A stretch of DNA of 64,000 nucleotides from Sphingobium sp. TKS (GTDB taxonomy: Bacteria > Pseudomonadota > Alphaproteobacteria > Sphingomonadales > Sphingomonadaceae). The notes beneath the pieces are model-generated. The model was not told where the DNA came from, searched no databases, and was given only the letters and a program-made list of their open reading frames with translations. The stretch covers positions 3,475,001 to 3,539,000 of the forward strand of contig NZ_CP005083.1 of assembly GCF_001563265.1 (NCBI RefSeq), given 5' to 3'. Positions 48,801 to 57,148 of this stretch are shown here, piece after piece (the first letter of the stretch is position 1; each line of letters starts with the position of its first letter). A program made the position numbers and the translations under genes.

Positions 48801-50501
48801 AGCTGGGACGACTATGACAAGAAGCTGATCTCCAAGGGCGGCGGCGTCTTCTCGCGCAGTCTGAAAAGCATATCGCTGACCCCGGAAGTGCAGGCCATAT
48901 TGGGCGTCACCGACACGGACATGGAGCCGACCGCGCTCATCGCCGCGATCTTGAAAAGCCCCAACGACCTGCTCTGGTTCGGCGGCATCGGCACCTATGT
49001 GAAGGCCGCCGCGCAGAGCCATGGCGACGTCGCTGACCCGGCCAACGACCGCCTGCGCGTCAATGCCGAACAATTGCGCGTGAAGGTGGTGGGCGAAGGC
49101 GCGAATCTGGGCACCACCCAGGCCGCGCGCATCGCCTTCTCCCTGCGTGGTGGCCGGATCAACACCGACTTCATCGACAATAGCGCGGGCGTCGACTGCT
49201 CGGACAATGAGGTGAACATCAAGATCGCGCTCAACAAGGAAATGGCGGAAGGCCGCCTGCCCTTCGATGATCGCAACAAGCTGCTGGTCAGCATGACCGA
49301 CGCGGTGGCCGACATCGTGCTGGAGGACAACCGGCTCCAGGCGCTGGGCCTCTCCATCGCGGAGGCGGGCGGCGCCGCCGACCTTGCCAGCTATGTGCGC
49401 CTGATCGAAACCTTCGAAGAATCAGGCCGGCTGGATCGCCAGGTTGAGGGTCTCGCCGCCAACGACCAGTTGCTGCGACGCGGGCAGGATGGACTTGGCC
49501 TCACCCGCCCGGAACTGGCGGTGCTGCTGTCGACGGCCAAGCTCGCCTTGCAGGACGCGATCGAGCATGGCGATCTCGCCACCGACGCCAGCATGGACGG
49601 CGAACTCGCCGCCGCCTTCCCCCCCGCGATGCGGAAGAAGGAAGCCGACGCCATCGCGGCCCATGCGCTGAAGAAGGAAATCATCGCCACCAAGGTCGCG
49701 AACCGCATCGTCAACCGCCTCGGCCTTATCCATCCGTTCGAATTGACGGAGGAGGAGGGCTGCTCGCTGGCGGATCTGGCCAGCGCCTTCCTGATCGCGG
49801 AGCGGCTGTACGACATCCACCGGCTATGGGACGATATCGACGCGGCAGAGATGTCCGAAGCCGCGCGCCTCGCCCTGTTCGGTGACATCGCCAGCGGCAT
49901 GCGGGCGCAGATCGCGGACATATTGCGCAGCCTGTCCTCCGGCACGCTTCCGCAGGCAGGTCATGCCGCGCTGGCCAAGGGCGTGGGCAAGCTGGCGAAG
50001 CAAGTGGACGACCTGCTCACCAGCGAAGCGCTGCGCCGCGTTACGGCTGTGACGGATCGCTTGCTGTCGCTCGGTGCGCCGGCAGAACTCGCTCGCCGCA
50101 CCGCAGGGCTGTTCAAGCTGGACGGCGCGGTCGGCATCGCCGCGCTGGCGGGGCGCCTGTCGGTCGATGAGGTCGCCCTCACCCGCGCCTTCACCCATCT
50201 GGGCGAAGCGGTCGGCATCGATTGGGTCCAGTCCACCGCAGCGCGCATGGAGCCGTCCGATCCGTGGGAGCGGCTGCTGATCTCCGGCGTGGCGCGCGAC
50301 ATGCAGCAGGTCCGGCTCGATTTCCTTGCCCTGGGCAAGGGCAAGGACATCGGCCATCATGTCGAAGAATGGCTGAAGGAAAAAGGCGCCCGAATCCAGC
50401 AATTCCGCGCCCTCGTCCACCGCGCCAAGGCCGCGGCGACGCCCAATGTCGCGATGCTGGCCGAAATCGCCGGTCAGGCGCGCGGGTTGTTGGGAAGGTA
50501 A
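45846..50501 (+). CDS. NAD-specific glutamate dehydrogenase, large (180-kDa) type
   Basis: 1551 residues. It is the large bacterial GDH: an N-terminal regulatory region of about 700 residues with ACT-like parts, a central catalytic region (RAGPVARGGLRWSDRRDDFR, VIVPTGAKGGFYPKQL, SNGYDHKAMGITAKGAW, RVVGCGDMSGDVFGNGM), the GGIGTYVKA and NKEMAEGRLPFDDR segments, and a C-terminal domain. It converts glutamate and NAD+ to 2-oxoglutarate, ammonia and NADH, mostly in the catabolic direction. The length is in the usual 1550-1650 range. A single long gene with its own promoter and a strong terminator hairpin after it. Confidence 0.97.
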   Translation: MTALAESRQVDHSIHDALEAALARGALPGESEGFDQDAMLEAAGFIARAAATRRPGHVAIAMETLGEGATGRFMRIAIVNDDMPFLVDSIANALAAADIIIHRLLHPVLSVERDAQGHLKAILKDDAAGARRESMIYIEADRADAKARRALEKALEGTLADVRAAVTDWPKMREAMAADADAVPDEEGAALLRWFLARHFTQIGHERRDRGGKADVRIGICGLHDQPLLAPATIEAAFTWFEEGKRTPLIIKSNRLSRVHRPVLLDLIVVPVREGKQVTALSIHAGMWTSAGLATTPDKVPLLRSALSALMDKFNFDPHGHAGKVLTHALTALPHDILIGFDRETLERLVLTFMSLTDRPRPKLVLGTSALARHLYAFAWLPREELTTARRVAVQDMLSQACNGPVLSWSIALEESGLALLRITLDLRGEGMVPDEQPLDRQLKQMVRGWLPAVEEALADGEEAGRAATLAQRYAPGFPMGYRNGAGPVEAATDIRLLHGLSGPGDKSIRIYRNGDDAPERLRLKLYSHDAIALSEVVPAFENFGFRVIDEMMTAVEGGTLGHVQRFVLELPAGGNADAVIARADIVTEAIAQVTEGVAENDRFNELIVTAGLDQRSVVLLRALFRYLRQTGMAYGMATFAETLRREQVIARQLIELFEALHDPDAKDGAARAQAAQTAIDEGLEKVTAIDEDRVLRLLRAVITATLRTNFYAPAAQEALAFKLNSALIPGLPAPLPWREIWVYSPRVEGIHLRAGPVARGGLRWSDRRDDFRTEILGLMKAQRVKNAVIVPTGAKGGFYPKQLPSPQTDRDAWFAEGTESYRIFIRSLLSVTDNIDKGKVKHPAQVVIHDGDDPYFVVAADKGTATFSDVANAIALERNFWLGDAFASGGSNGYDHKAMGITAKGAWISVKRHFAEMGVDVQSEPVRVVGCGDMSGDVFGNGMLLSKAIKLVAAFDHRHIFLDPEPDPARSWNERNRLFQLPRSSWDDYDKKLISKGGGVFSRSLKSISLTPEVQAILGVTDTDMEPTALIAAILKSPNDLLWFGGIGTYVKAAAQSHGDVADPANDRLRVNAEQLRVKVVGEGANLGTTQAARIAFSLRGGRINTDFIDNSAGVDCSDNEVNIKIALNKEMAEGRLPFDDRNKLLVSMTDAVADIVLEDNRLQALGLSIAEAGGAADLASYVRLIETFEESGRLDRQVEGLAANDQLLRRGQDGLGLTRPELAVLLSTAKLALQDAIEHGDLATDASMDGELAAAFPPAMRKKEADAIAAHALKKEIIATKVANRIVNRLGLIHPFELTEEEGCSLADLASAFLIAERLYDIHRLWDDIDAAEMSEAARLALFGDIASGMRAQIADILRSLSSGTLPQAGHAALAKGVGKLAKQVDDLLTSEALRRVTAVTDRLLSLGAPAELARRTAGLFKLDGAVGIAALAGRLSVDEVALTRAFTHLGEAVGIDWVQSTAARMEPSDPWERLLISGVARDMQQVRLDFLALGKGKDIGHHVEEWLKEKGARIQQFRALVHRAKAAATPNVAMLAEIAGQARGLLGR

Positions 50502-50507
50502 AACTGC

Positions 50508-50537
50508 CCGTCATTCCCGCGAAAGCGGGAATGACGG
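50508..50537. terminator. Bidirectional terminator hairpin
   Basis: CCGTCATTCCCGC-GAAA-GCGGGAATGACGG is a perfect 13-bp stem with a GNRA-type loop between the convergent GDH and mlaA genes. The same kind of sequence is widespread in sphingomonads. Confidence 0.78.
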
Positions 50538-50546
50538 CTTGCCGGA

Positions 50547-51512
50547 TTATTGCGGCGCGTCCGCCGTTCCCTCAATCACATCCTGCGGCGTGACCTTGCC
50601 CAACCCCGGCCCATAGACCGGCACCACAGGTTGCTCGGGCTTGCGTCCATGCAGCGCCTCGATCTCGGCCTTGCGCTGGTTCAGATACAGCTCGCGATAG
50701 AAGGCATAAGGGTTTTCCTCATCGCGGATCTGCTGGATCGTCTCGTCAAAGGCAGCGCGCTGGCCCAACTGGTTCAGGATCGTCGCCGGGATCACATATT
50801 TGGGCTCGTTGAACGGCTTGCCGATCGCGAAGGGCACGATCATCTTGTCCACCGTATCCCCGATAACGTCGCGCAGCGTCGTCGGCCCGATAATCGGCAG
50901 ATACATGTAAGGCCCCGGCCCCACGCCATAATAGCCCAGCACATTGGCAAGCCCATTGGGCCGGTAGGGCAGGAAGAAGGGCTTGCGTTTCGCCACGTCG
51001 AACAGCCCGGCCACGCCCAGCGTCGTGTTGACGGTGAAGCGCCCGACCGTCTCCATCGCCTTGCCCGGTTTGAACTGGAGCATATAGGCCAGGAACACCA
51101 CAGGCTCCTGCAGGTTGGAGAAGAAGTTGCGGAACCCCTTTCGCACCGGCTTGGGCAGACCCTTGTTATAGGCCTTGGCGACCGGCTCCACGACGGCCTT
51201 GTCGACCGCCTGTACCGTCTCGAAACTCTTCATGTTGAGCCGTTCCATCGGGTCGCCCGGCGGCGGAGTCGTGCGACCGGTGACGATGATGTCGCCCGTC
51301 CGCGCCGCCGGAACGGCAGGCTGGTTGCCGGTGCCGGGCAGGTTCGGCATCACCGGCGGCGGTGGCACGACCAGCACTTGCGGAGCGGCCTGCGGACTGG
51401 ACCCTGCTTCGGTCGCCTGCGTCGCAACGGGTGTCGCGGGTTGCGACGCACCGGCCGCCTCCGCTTGCGCACCCATCATCAACATTCCAGCGGCAATGGC
51501 TGGCGTCAGCAT
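50547..51512 (-). CDS. mlaA: MlaA (VacJ) family lipid-asymmetry protein
   Basis: 321 residues. A signal peptide and a Pro/Ala-rich linker are followed by the MlaA domain: DPMERLNMKSFETVQAVDKA, LPKPVRKGFRNFFSNLQEPV, FTVNTTLGVAGLFDVA, GYYGVGPGPYMYLPIIGPTT and RDVIGDTVD are classical. MlaA sits in the outer membrane and removes mislocalised phospholipids with OmpC-type porins and the Mla pathway. No clear lipobox cysteine is visible, so it may be anchored differently. The other Mla genes are not in the window. The C-terminal tail is long and proline-rich. Confidence 0.92.
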   Translation of the reverse strand: MLTPAIAAGMLMMGAQAEAAGASQPATPVATQATEAGSSPQAAPQVLVVPPPPVMPNLPGTGNQPAVPAARTGDIIVTGRTTPPPGDPMERLNMKSFETVQAVDKAVVEPVAKAYNKGLPKPVRKGFRNFFSNLQEPVVFLAYMLQFKPGKAMETVGRFTVNTTLGVAGLFDVAKRKPFFLPYRPNGLANVLGYYGVGPGPYMYLPIIGPTTLRDVIGDTVDKMIVPFAIGKPFNEPKYVIPATILNQLGQRAAFDETIQQIRDEENPYAFYRELYLNQRKAEIEALHGRKPEQPVVPVYGPGLGKVTPQDVIEGTADAPQ

Positions 51513-51769
51513 ATGTTCGTCCTTTGCGGGTAAGCCATCGGAACCGATGACGTTTTCATGTCACCCCCGTTTCAAAGGCGGCTAGTTGGGATGGCGCCAC
51601 CCGTCAATAGCAGGACGCCGCAACCCCCAGCCAGCCGCCGCCGCCCGGCAACGATCCGGCTTCGCATCGTACATTTTGATACAATTTTGGCACAGCGGCA
51701 GGTTTGCAATTGCGAGTCGTTCGCGTTATGCCGCCAGCCTCATCCCCTACAGGACTCGTCCCGCTCCCG

Positions 51770-52426
51770 ATGCACGCCCCCGTCCGCGCTCAGCCGAACA
51801 AGAAGAAGAGCCCCAAGGCCTTCTGGCTGAAACAGCTTCACACCTGGCATTGGGTGAGTTCCGCCATCAGCCTGATCGGCCTGCTGCTGTTCGCCTTCAC
51901 CGGCATCACGCTGAACCACGCCGCCGATGTGGAGGGTTCGCCGCAGACGGTCACCAAATCCGCCACTTTGCCGCCCGTCCTCTTGAAACGGGTCGCTCCG
52001 GATGATGCGGTCTCCGACACGCCCGACGCCAAGAAGCCCCTTCCCGCCCCCGTCGCGCAGTGGATCGAAAAGCAGATCGGCCAAAGCGGCAAGGGCGAAG
52101 CGGAATGGTCGGCGGATGAGGTCTATCTCGCCCTGCCTCGCCCTGGCGGCGACGGCTGGGTGTCGATCGACCGGCATAGCGGCGAAGTCACCAGCGAAGC
52201 GACCAGCCGGGGGTGGATCAGCTATTTGAACGATCTGCACAAAGGCCGCAATGCGGGCGAGGCGTGGAAATGGTTCATCGACATCTTCGCCGTCGCCTGC
52301 TTCCTCTTTGCGCTCACCGGCCTGCTACTGCTGTGGCTCCATGCCAGGAAGCGCCCGACCACCTGGCCGCTGGTCGCCATGGGCCTCGCCATTCCGGCGA
52401 TCCTCGCCATCATCTTCATCCATTAA
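51770..52426 (+). CDS. PepSY-associated membrane protein
   Basis: About 218 residues from the ATG at 51770; starts at 51728 or 51704 are possible. A basic N-terminus precedes LHTWHWVSSAISLIGLLLFA, a first helix with the HxxH/W pattern of PepSY_TM proteins, then GITLNHAADV, a periplasmic domain with VYLALPRPGGDGWVSIDRHS, and two C-terminal helices (ACFLFALTGLLLLWLHARKR). PepSY_TM proteins act in electron transfer or iron reduction in the inner membrane. It heads the cluster with DUF2271, DUF4198 and ApbE genes. Confidence 0.82.
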   Translation: MHAPVRAQPNKKKSPKAFWLKQLHTWHWVSSAISLIGLLLFAFTGITLNHAADVEGSPQTVTKSATLPPVLLKRVAPDDAVSDTPDAKKPLPAPVAQWIEKQIGQSGKGEAEWSADEVYLALPRPGGDGWVSIDRHSGEVTSEATSRGWISYLNDLHKGRNAGEAWKWFIDIFAVACFLFALTGLLLLWLHARKRPTTWPLVAMGLAIPAILAIIFIH

Positions 52427-52443
52427 GCGGGAATTTTCACCTC

Positions 52444-52974
52444 ATGCAGATCAGCCACAAGATCGTCCTGACCGGCGGCGCGGCATTGGGCGCGGCCACC
52501 GCCCTCGCCGCTCCCGCGACCGCGCAGACGCTGGACGTCACGCTCACCCTGCCCCGCTTGTCGGTGGCCGAATATCACCGCCCCTATGTGGCGATCTGGC
52601 TGGAGAAGGAGGGCGCGCCCGCCCGCACCCTGTCGGTGCTCTACGATGTCGACAAGCGCAACAATGGTGGCGCCAAATGGCTGCGCGACATTCGCATGTG
52701 GTGGCGCGCCTCGGGCCGATCGCTGACCTTGCCCGCCGACGGCATATCCGGCGCCACCCGCGCGCCCGGCACCCATAAGCTCAGCTTCACCGTCGGCAAG
52801 GGCGGCATGCCGACGCTGACGCCTGGCAAATATACGGTGGTGGTGGAGGCCGCCCGCGAAAATGGCGGCCGCGAACTGGTGCGGGTGCCGCTCAACGTGA
52901 CCGTCGCAGGGGGCAAAGGCAGCGCCACAGGCAAGTTCGAACTGGGCGCGGTCAGCGCCGTCCTGTCACGTTAA
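52444..52974 (+). CDS. DUF2271 periplasmic protein with a flavinylation-type motif
   Basis: 176 residues with a signal peptide (to about residue 28). Motifs: LDVTLTLPRLSVAEYHRPYV, AIWLEKEGAPARTLSVLYD, AKWLRDIRMWWRASGR and LPADGISGATRAPGTHKL. The D-G-I-S-G-A-T segment (Thr105) matches the Dxx(S/T)GAT motif at which ApbE attaches FMN to a threonine, so this protein is probably the flavin carrier of the cluster. ApbE is encoded two genes downstream. It starts 17 bp after the PepSY gene. Confidence 0.85.
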   Translation: MQISHKIVLTGGAALGAATALAAPATAQTLDVTLTLPRLSVAEYHRPYVAIWLEKEGAPARTLSVLYDVDKRNNGGAKWLRDIRMWWRASGRSLTLPADGISGATRAPGTHKLSFTVGKGGMPTLTPGKYTVVVEAARENGGRELVRVPLNVTVAGGKGSATGKFELGAVSAVLSR

Positions 52975-53049
52975 GCCTGCCTCCTCCGTGTTCCTGCGCA
53001 GGCAGGAATACGGCTTAAATTATTCGAGATATCCCAAGGAGATAAGCCG

Positions 53050-53934
53050 ATGACCAAATTCCGCAAGCTCCTGCTGCTCGCCGCCGCCACCGCTTTCACC
53101 CTGCCGCAAATGGCAGGTGCCGCGCGCCCCTGGATGCTGCCGTCCGAAACCATGTTCGCAGGATCGGGCAATGAATGGCTGACGGTCGACGCCGCCATTT
53201 CCAGCGATCTTTATTATTTCGACCATCCGGGCCAGGACTGGCAGCCGGTCGTCACCGCCCCCGACGGCAGCACGGCGCAGGTCGAGAATCGCACCATCGG
53301 CAAGCTGCGCCAGACCTTCGACCTCGGCATCAAGGCCAAGGGCACGTACAAGATCGCCATCACCAACGAGATGCTGATGGGCAGCTATATGCTGAACGGC
53401 GAGCGCAAGATGCTGCCGCGCGGCACCACTGCCGTCACACTGGCGACCGCCGTGCCGCAGGGCGCGACGGAAGTGCAGACCGCGACCGCAACGACGCGCA
53501 TCGAGACCTTCGTGACGGCAGGCGAACCGGACCGGAAGGTCTTCGCCACGACCGGCAAGGGGTTGGAAATGGTGCCCGTCACCCATCCCAACGATCTTGC
53601 CGTGGGCGAAGCGGCCACCTTCCAGTTCCTGCTCAACGGCAAGCCGGCCGCCGGGCTGGACGTGGTCGCCATCCCCGGCGGCATCCGCTATCGCTCCGAC
53701 CTCAAGCAGATGGATGCCAAGACCGATGGGCAGGGCAAGGTGACGTTCACCTGGCCGGAAGCAGGCATGTATTGGATCAGCCTCAGCACCGGCGGACGGC
53801 GCGGTCCGGGCGAAAACCCTGGCGCTGGCAATCCGCAGAGCCAGGCCAATCCCGCAGGCGAAGGCGCCCCGCGCCCCATGGGTCCGCCGCAGGACCGCGC
53901 CACCTATGCCATGACGGTCGAGGTGCAGGGCTGA
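53050..53934 (+). CDS. DUF4198 periplasmic protein
   Basis: 294 residues. The signal peptide ends near QMAGAA. The mature part has ARPWMLPSETMFAGSGNEW, a VTHPNDLAVGEAATFQFLLN segment and SGG-type turns before a Pro/Gly/Asn-rich tail. DUF4198 proteins are exported beta-sandwich proteins often found with nickel/cobalt uptake or PepSY clusters. It may act as a binding protein of the same redox system. AAGGAGATAAGCCG precedes the start, an ideal ribosome site. Its end overlaps the reading frame of the ApbE gene. Confidence 0.85.
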   Translation: MTKFRKLLLLAAATAFTLPQMAGAARPWMLPSETMFAGSGNEWLTVDAAISSDLYYFDHPGQDWQPVVTAPDGSTAQVENRTIGKLRQTFDLGIKAKGTYKIAITNEMLMGSYMLNGERKMLPRGTTAVTLATAVPQGATEVQTATATTRIETFVTAGEPDRKVFATTGKGLEMVPVTHPNDLAVGEAATFQFLLNGKPAAGLDVVAIPGGIRYRSDLKQMDAKTDGQGKVTFTWPEAGMYWISLSTGGRRGPGENPGAGNPQSQANPAGEGAPRPMGPPQDRATYAMTVEVQG

Positions 53935-54035
53935 CCCCCACCCCCATCCGCATCGCCATCCCGCCCGGCCTGTCGCCCGACGCCTTCGGGCCAAGGAAAG
54001 GGCTGGGCCGGATCAGCGACTTCGGCGGGCCGACC

Positions 54036-54908
54036 ATGGGCACAAGCTGGTCGGCCCGCATCGTCGATGCGCCGCCGGGCAGCGCGATGGCGATCGAGGC
54101 AGTGCTGAACCGCGTCATCACGCAAATGAGCAATTGGGAAGCGGATTCCGCCATCAGCCGCTTCAACGCCGCGCCGGTCGGCCAATGGGTGCCCTTACCT
54201 GCCGACATGATGACCGTGCTGCGCGCAGGGCTGGACATGGCGCGGCTGTCCGGCGGAGCGTTCGATCCGGCGGTGGGCCGCCTCGTCGCGAGATGGGGCT
54301 TCGGGCCAGACGGCCTCACAGGTCTGTCCGCCGCGCCCAACCACCCCGCGCCATGGACCGCGATCGAGGTAGAGGGCGACCGCGCCCGCCGCACCGCCGA
54401 CGTGACACTGGACTTTTCCGGCATTGCCAAGGGCTTTGCGGTGGATGCCGTGGCGATGGCCCTGCAAGGCCTCGGCGCCGCGCATTTCCTCATAGAGATT
54501 GGCGGCGAATTGCGGGGACAGGGCGTCAAGCCCGCCCTCCAGCCCTGGTGGGTCGATGTGGAAGCCCCTCCCGGCCTGTCCCTGCCCACGCTGCGCATTG
54601 CGCTATGCGGCCTGTCGGTCGCGACCTCCGGCGACTATCGCCGCTTCCGCGAGGTGGACGGCACCCGCCTCTCGCACAGCATAGACCCCAAGACCGGCGC
54701 CCCGATCGCAAACGATGTCGCTTCCGTCACGGTCCTCCACGAAAGCGCGATGCTGGCGGACGCCTGGGCTACCGCGATCATGATATTGGGCCAAGACCGG
54801 GGCATGGCCCTCGCAACGCGCCAGGGCATCGCCGCCTGCCTGATGCAGCGGACGGCATCCGGAGGGCAGGAATATATGACCCCCGCCCTCGCCGCCATGT
54901 TGGAGTGA
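54036..54908 (+). CDS. apbE: FAD:protein FMN transferase (ApbE)
   Basis: At least 290 residues. ApbE motifs: TMGTSWSARIV at the start, SNWEADSAISRFN, GGAFDPAVGRLVARWGFG, DFSGIAKGFAVDAVA, IEIGGELRGQG, RLSHSIDPKTGAPI and the metal-binding AMLADAWATAIMILG. It transfers FMN from FAD to a threonine of a target, here most likely DUF2271. The start is doubtful: the frame is open further upstream, but the only ATG is at 54036; starting upstream would need a CTG or ATC just at the DUF4198 stop (53931). No signal peptide is visible in either case. Confidence 0.9.
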   Translation: MGTSWSARIVDAPPGSAMAIEAVLNRVITQMSNWEADSAISRFNAAPVGQWVPLPADMMTVLRAGLDMARLSGGAFDPAVGRLVARWGFGPDGLTGLSAAPNHPAPWTAIEVEGDRARRTADVTLDFSGIAKGFAVDAVAMALQGLGAAHFLIEIGGELRGQGVKPALQPWWVDVEAPPGLSLPTLRIALCGLSVATSGDYRRFREVDGTRLSHSIDPKTGAPIANDVASVTVLHESAMLADAWATAIMILGQDRGMALATRQGIAACLMQRTASGGQEYMTPALAAMLE

Positions 54909-54933
54909 CTGGATTGGGTGGATTTCAGACACG

Positions 54934-54957
54934 CCCCCTCCCGCACGCGGGAGAGGG
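54934..54957. terminator. Hairpin after apbE
   Basis: CCCTCCCGC and GCGGGAGAGGG form a GC-rich hairpin between the convergent apbE and OmpA-type genes; it is probably a terminator or a dispersed repeat unit. Confidence 0.5.
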
Positions 54958-54995
54958 AATGTCTTGGAATGGCCCATTGCAGTTCTGGGTCAGCC

Positions 54996-55676
54996 TCAGC
55001 TCCGCACATCCTGCTCCGTCACCGGAGCAATCTTGATTTCGACCCGGCGGTTCGACGCCTTGCCTTCCGCCGTCGCGTTGGAGGCGATCGGCTGGGTCTC
55101 ACCAAAGCCGCGCGTCGCGATGCGCGCCGACTGGACGCCGTGAGTCGTCAGATAATCGCCCACAGCCTGCGCGCGCCGTTCCGACAGGCTCTGGTTATAG
55201 GCGTCGGTGCCGTCGCTGTCCGTATGGCCGTATACGTCGATATAGGTCTTGGGATATTGCGCCAGCACCGATGACACATCGTTCAGCGTCGGCTGGAACT
55301 GCGGCTGCACGGCGGAGCTGTCGGTGGCGAAGGTGATGCCCGACGGCATGCGCAGCACCAGATTGTCGCCATCGCGGATCACGTCCACGCCGCTGCCGGC
55401 GGTTTCTTCCCGCAATTTCTTTTCCTGCGCGTCCATATAGGCGCCGATGCCCGCGCCCGCGACCGCGCCGATGCCCGCGCCCAATATCTTTTCGGTGCGG
55501 TCATGCCGCCCACCGACCAGATCGCCCAGCAAATAGCCGCCCAGCGCGCCGCCGATGCCGCCGATCGCGGCCTTGGAAATGGTGCGGTTGCCGGTGTTGG
55601 GATCGGTGGTGCAGGCGGTGGTGGCCAGCATGGCGGCCAGCCCGGCCGCGCCGATGATGCGATGAAAATTCCGCAT
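54996..55676 (-). CDS. OmpA-family lipoprotein with glycine-zipper domain
   Basis: 226 residues from the ATG at 55676. A lipoprotein-type signal peptide (AAMLATTACTTDP, lipid on the Cys) is followed by a glycine zipper (AIGGIGGALGGYLLGDLVGG and AGIGAVAGAGIGAYMD) and a C-terminal OmpA domain: FATDSSAVQPQF, YIDVYGHTDSDGTDAYNQSL, SERRAQAVGDYL and SNRRVEIKI. It anchors the outer membrane to peptidoglycan. The length and domain order (YiaD type) are usual. Confidence 0.93.
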   Translation of the reverse strand: MRNFHRIIGAAGLAAMLATTACTTDPNTGNRTISKAAIGGIGGALGGYLLGDLVGGRHDRTEKILGAGIGAVAGAGIGAYMDAQEKKLREETAGSGVDVIRDGDNLVLRMPSGITFATDSSAVQPQFQPTLNDVSSVLAQYPKTYIDVYGHTDSDGTDAYNQSLSERRAQAVGDYLTTHGVQSARIATRGFGETQPIASNATAEGKASNRRVEIKIAPVTEQDVRS

Positions 55677-55829
55677 GGATTCAATTCCCTTTTTTTGTGC
55701 GTCCGACAAGCGACGGATGCATCCCCAATGGTCGAGACGGAGCATTTGTTCCACAAGCGAACTGAACTGTGGCTGATGGAACGGTTGTGAAATTGTAAGA
55801 ATCAAGGTTATAGGTGGCCCTTGACCGCC

Positions 55830-57146
55830 ATGGCCAATATCCCCCCGCACGCTCCGACGCCCTTTCCCTGGGTCGACCTCGTCATCATTCTGGCGCTTGT
55901 CGCGCTGAATGGCGTTTTCGCCATGTCGGAACTGGCTATCGTGTCCGCCCGCAAGCCGCGCCTTCAGGCGATGGAGAAAGCGGGACGGCGCGGCGCGCGC
56001 TCCGCCCTCGCGGCGCAGGCCGATCCGGGCAAGTTCCTCTCCACCGTTCAGATCGGCATCACGTTGATCGGCATCGTCGCGGGCGCCTATTCGGGCTCCA
56101 GCCTGGGCGGACCGACGGGCGAGCGGTTGCAGGTGCTGGGCCTGTCGGCCAATGTCTCGGAAAATATCGGCTTCGCGCTGGTGATCGGGCTCACCACCTA
56201 TGCCTCGCTGATCATCGGTGAGCTGGTGCCCAAACAGTTCGCCCTGCGCGCACCGGAACCGATCGCCGTGGTGATGGCGGCGCCGATGCTGTGGCTCGCG
56301 CGGATCACCGCTCCCATCGTCTGGCTACTGGACAGGTCGAGCGCGCTGATCTTCCGCCTGCTCAGAATGACCCGCGAATCGGAACATCATGTGACGGCGG
56401 AGGAACTGCATCTGATCGTGGCCGAAGCGAGCAAGTCCGGCGTGATCGAGGAAAGCGAGCGCGCCATCATCTCCGGCGTGGTGCGGCTGGCCGACCGCCC
56501 GGTGCGCGAGGTGATGACGCAGCGCATGGATGTCGACTGGATCGACATCCATGCCGATGAGGAGGCGATTCGCGCCAAGTTGCTCGATACGCCGCACACA
56601 CGACTGCCGGTGGGCCGGGGCACGGTGGAGGACATCATCGGCGTCGTGCAGGCGCGCGACATCATGACGGCGCTGTTCCGGGGCGAAGGGCTGAACCTGG
56701 AAACGCTGATGCGCAAGGTGGAGATCGTGCCCGACCAGGTCGACGCCATGGACGCTCTGGAAGTGCTGCGCCGCGCCGAAGTGCCGATGGTCATGGTCCA
56801 TGACGAATATGGGCATTTCGAGGGGATTGCGACGCCCGCCGACCTGCTGTCCGCCATCGCCGGGCATTTCGTGTCCGATCTGGGCAGCGAGGATGAACCC
56901 GATCTGGTCGAACGAGAGGATGGCAGCCTGCTGGTGTCGGGCCAGATGGCGGTCGACCTGCTGGCCGAGCGGATCGGCATCGACCTGCCGGATGATCGAG
57001 ATTATGCGACGGTCGCAGGCCATGCGCTGTGGCTGCTCAAGCGCTTGCCCGAAGTGGGCGATTTCATCGACGATCAGGGCTGGCGATTCGAGATTGTGGA
57101 TATGGACGGGCGCAAGATCGACAAGCTGCTGATCGCGGCGCGCTAG
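55830..57146 (+). CDS. CNNM/CBS-domain membrane protein (HlyC/CorC family)
   Basis: 438 residues. A CNNM (DUF21) membrane domain with four helices (LVIILALVALNGVFAMSELA, IGITLIGIVAGAYSGSSLGG) is followed by a CBS pair with VMTQRMDVDWID and VVQARDIMTALF, and a C-terminal CorC_HlyC domain (ERIGIDLPDDRDYATVAGHAL). The family is linked to Mg2+/Co2+ efflux or membrane stress. The first plausible ATG is used; a TTG three codons upstream is possible. Confidence 0.93.
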   Translation: MANIPPHAPTPFPWVDLVIILALVALNGVFAMSELAIVSARKPRLQAMEKAGRRGARSALAAQADPGKFLSTVQIGITLIGIVAGAYSGSSLGGPTGERLQVLGLSANVSENIGFALVIGLTTYASLIIGELVPKQFALRAPEPIAVVMAAPMLWLARITAPIVWLLDRSSALIFRLLRMTRESEHHVTAEELHLIVAEASKSGVIEESERAIISGVVRLADRPVREVMTQRMDVDWIDIHADEEAIRAKLLDTPHTRLPVGRGTVEDIIGVVQARDIMTALFRGEGLNLETLMRKVEIVPDQVDAMDALEVLRRAEVPMVMVHDEYGHFEGIATPADLLSAIAGHFVSDLGSEDEPDLVEREDGSLLVSGQMAVDLLAERIGIDLPDDRDYATVAGHALWLLKRLPEVGDFIDDQGWRFEIVDMDGRKIDKLLIAAR

Positions 57147-57148
57147 CA

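Noticed and set aside
45729..49073. Very long (1114-codon) open frame antisense to glutamate dehydrogenase
   Set aside because: It is a GC-rich shadow of the GDH gene, without recognisable domains; the sense frame is a full-length known enzyme.
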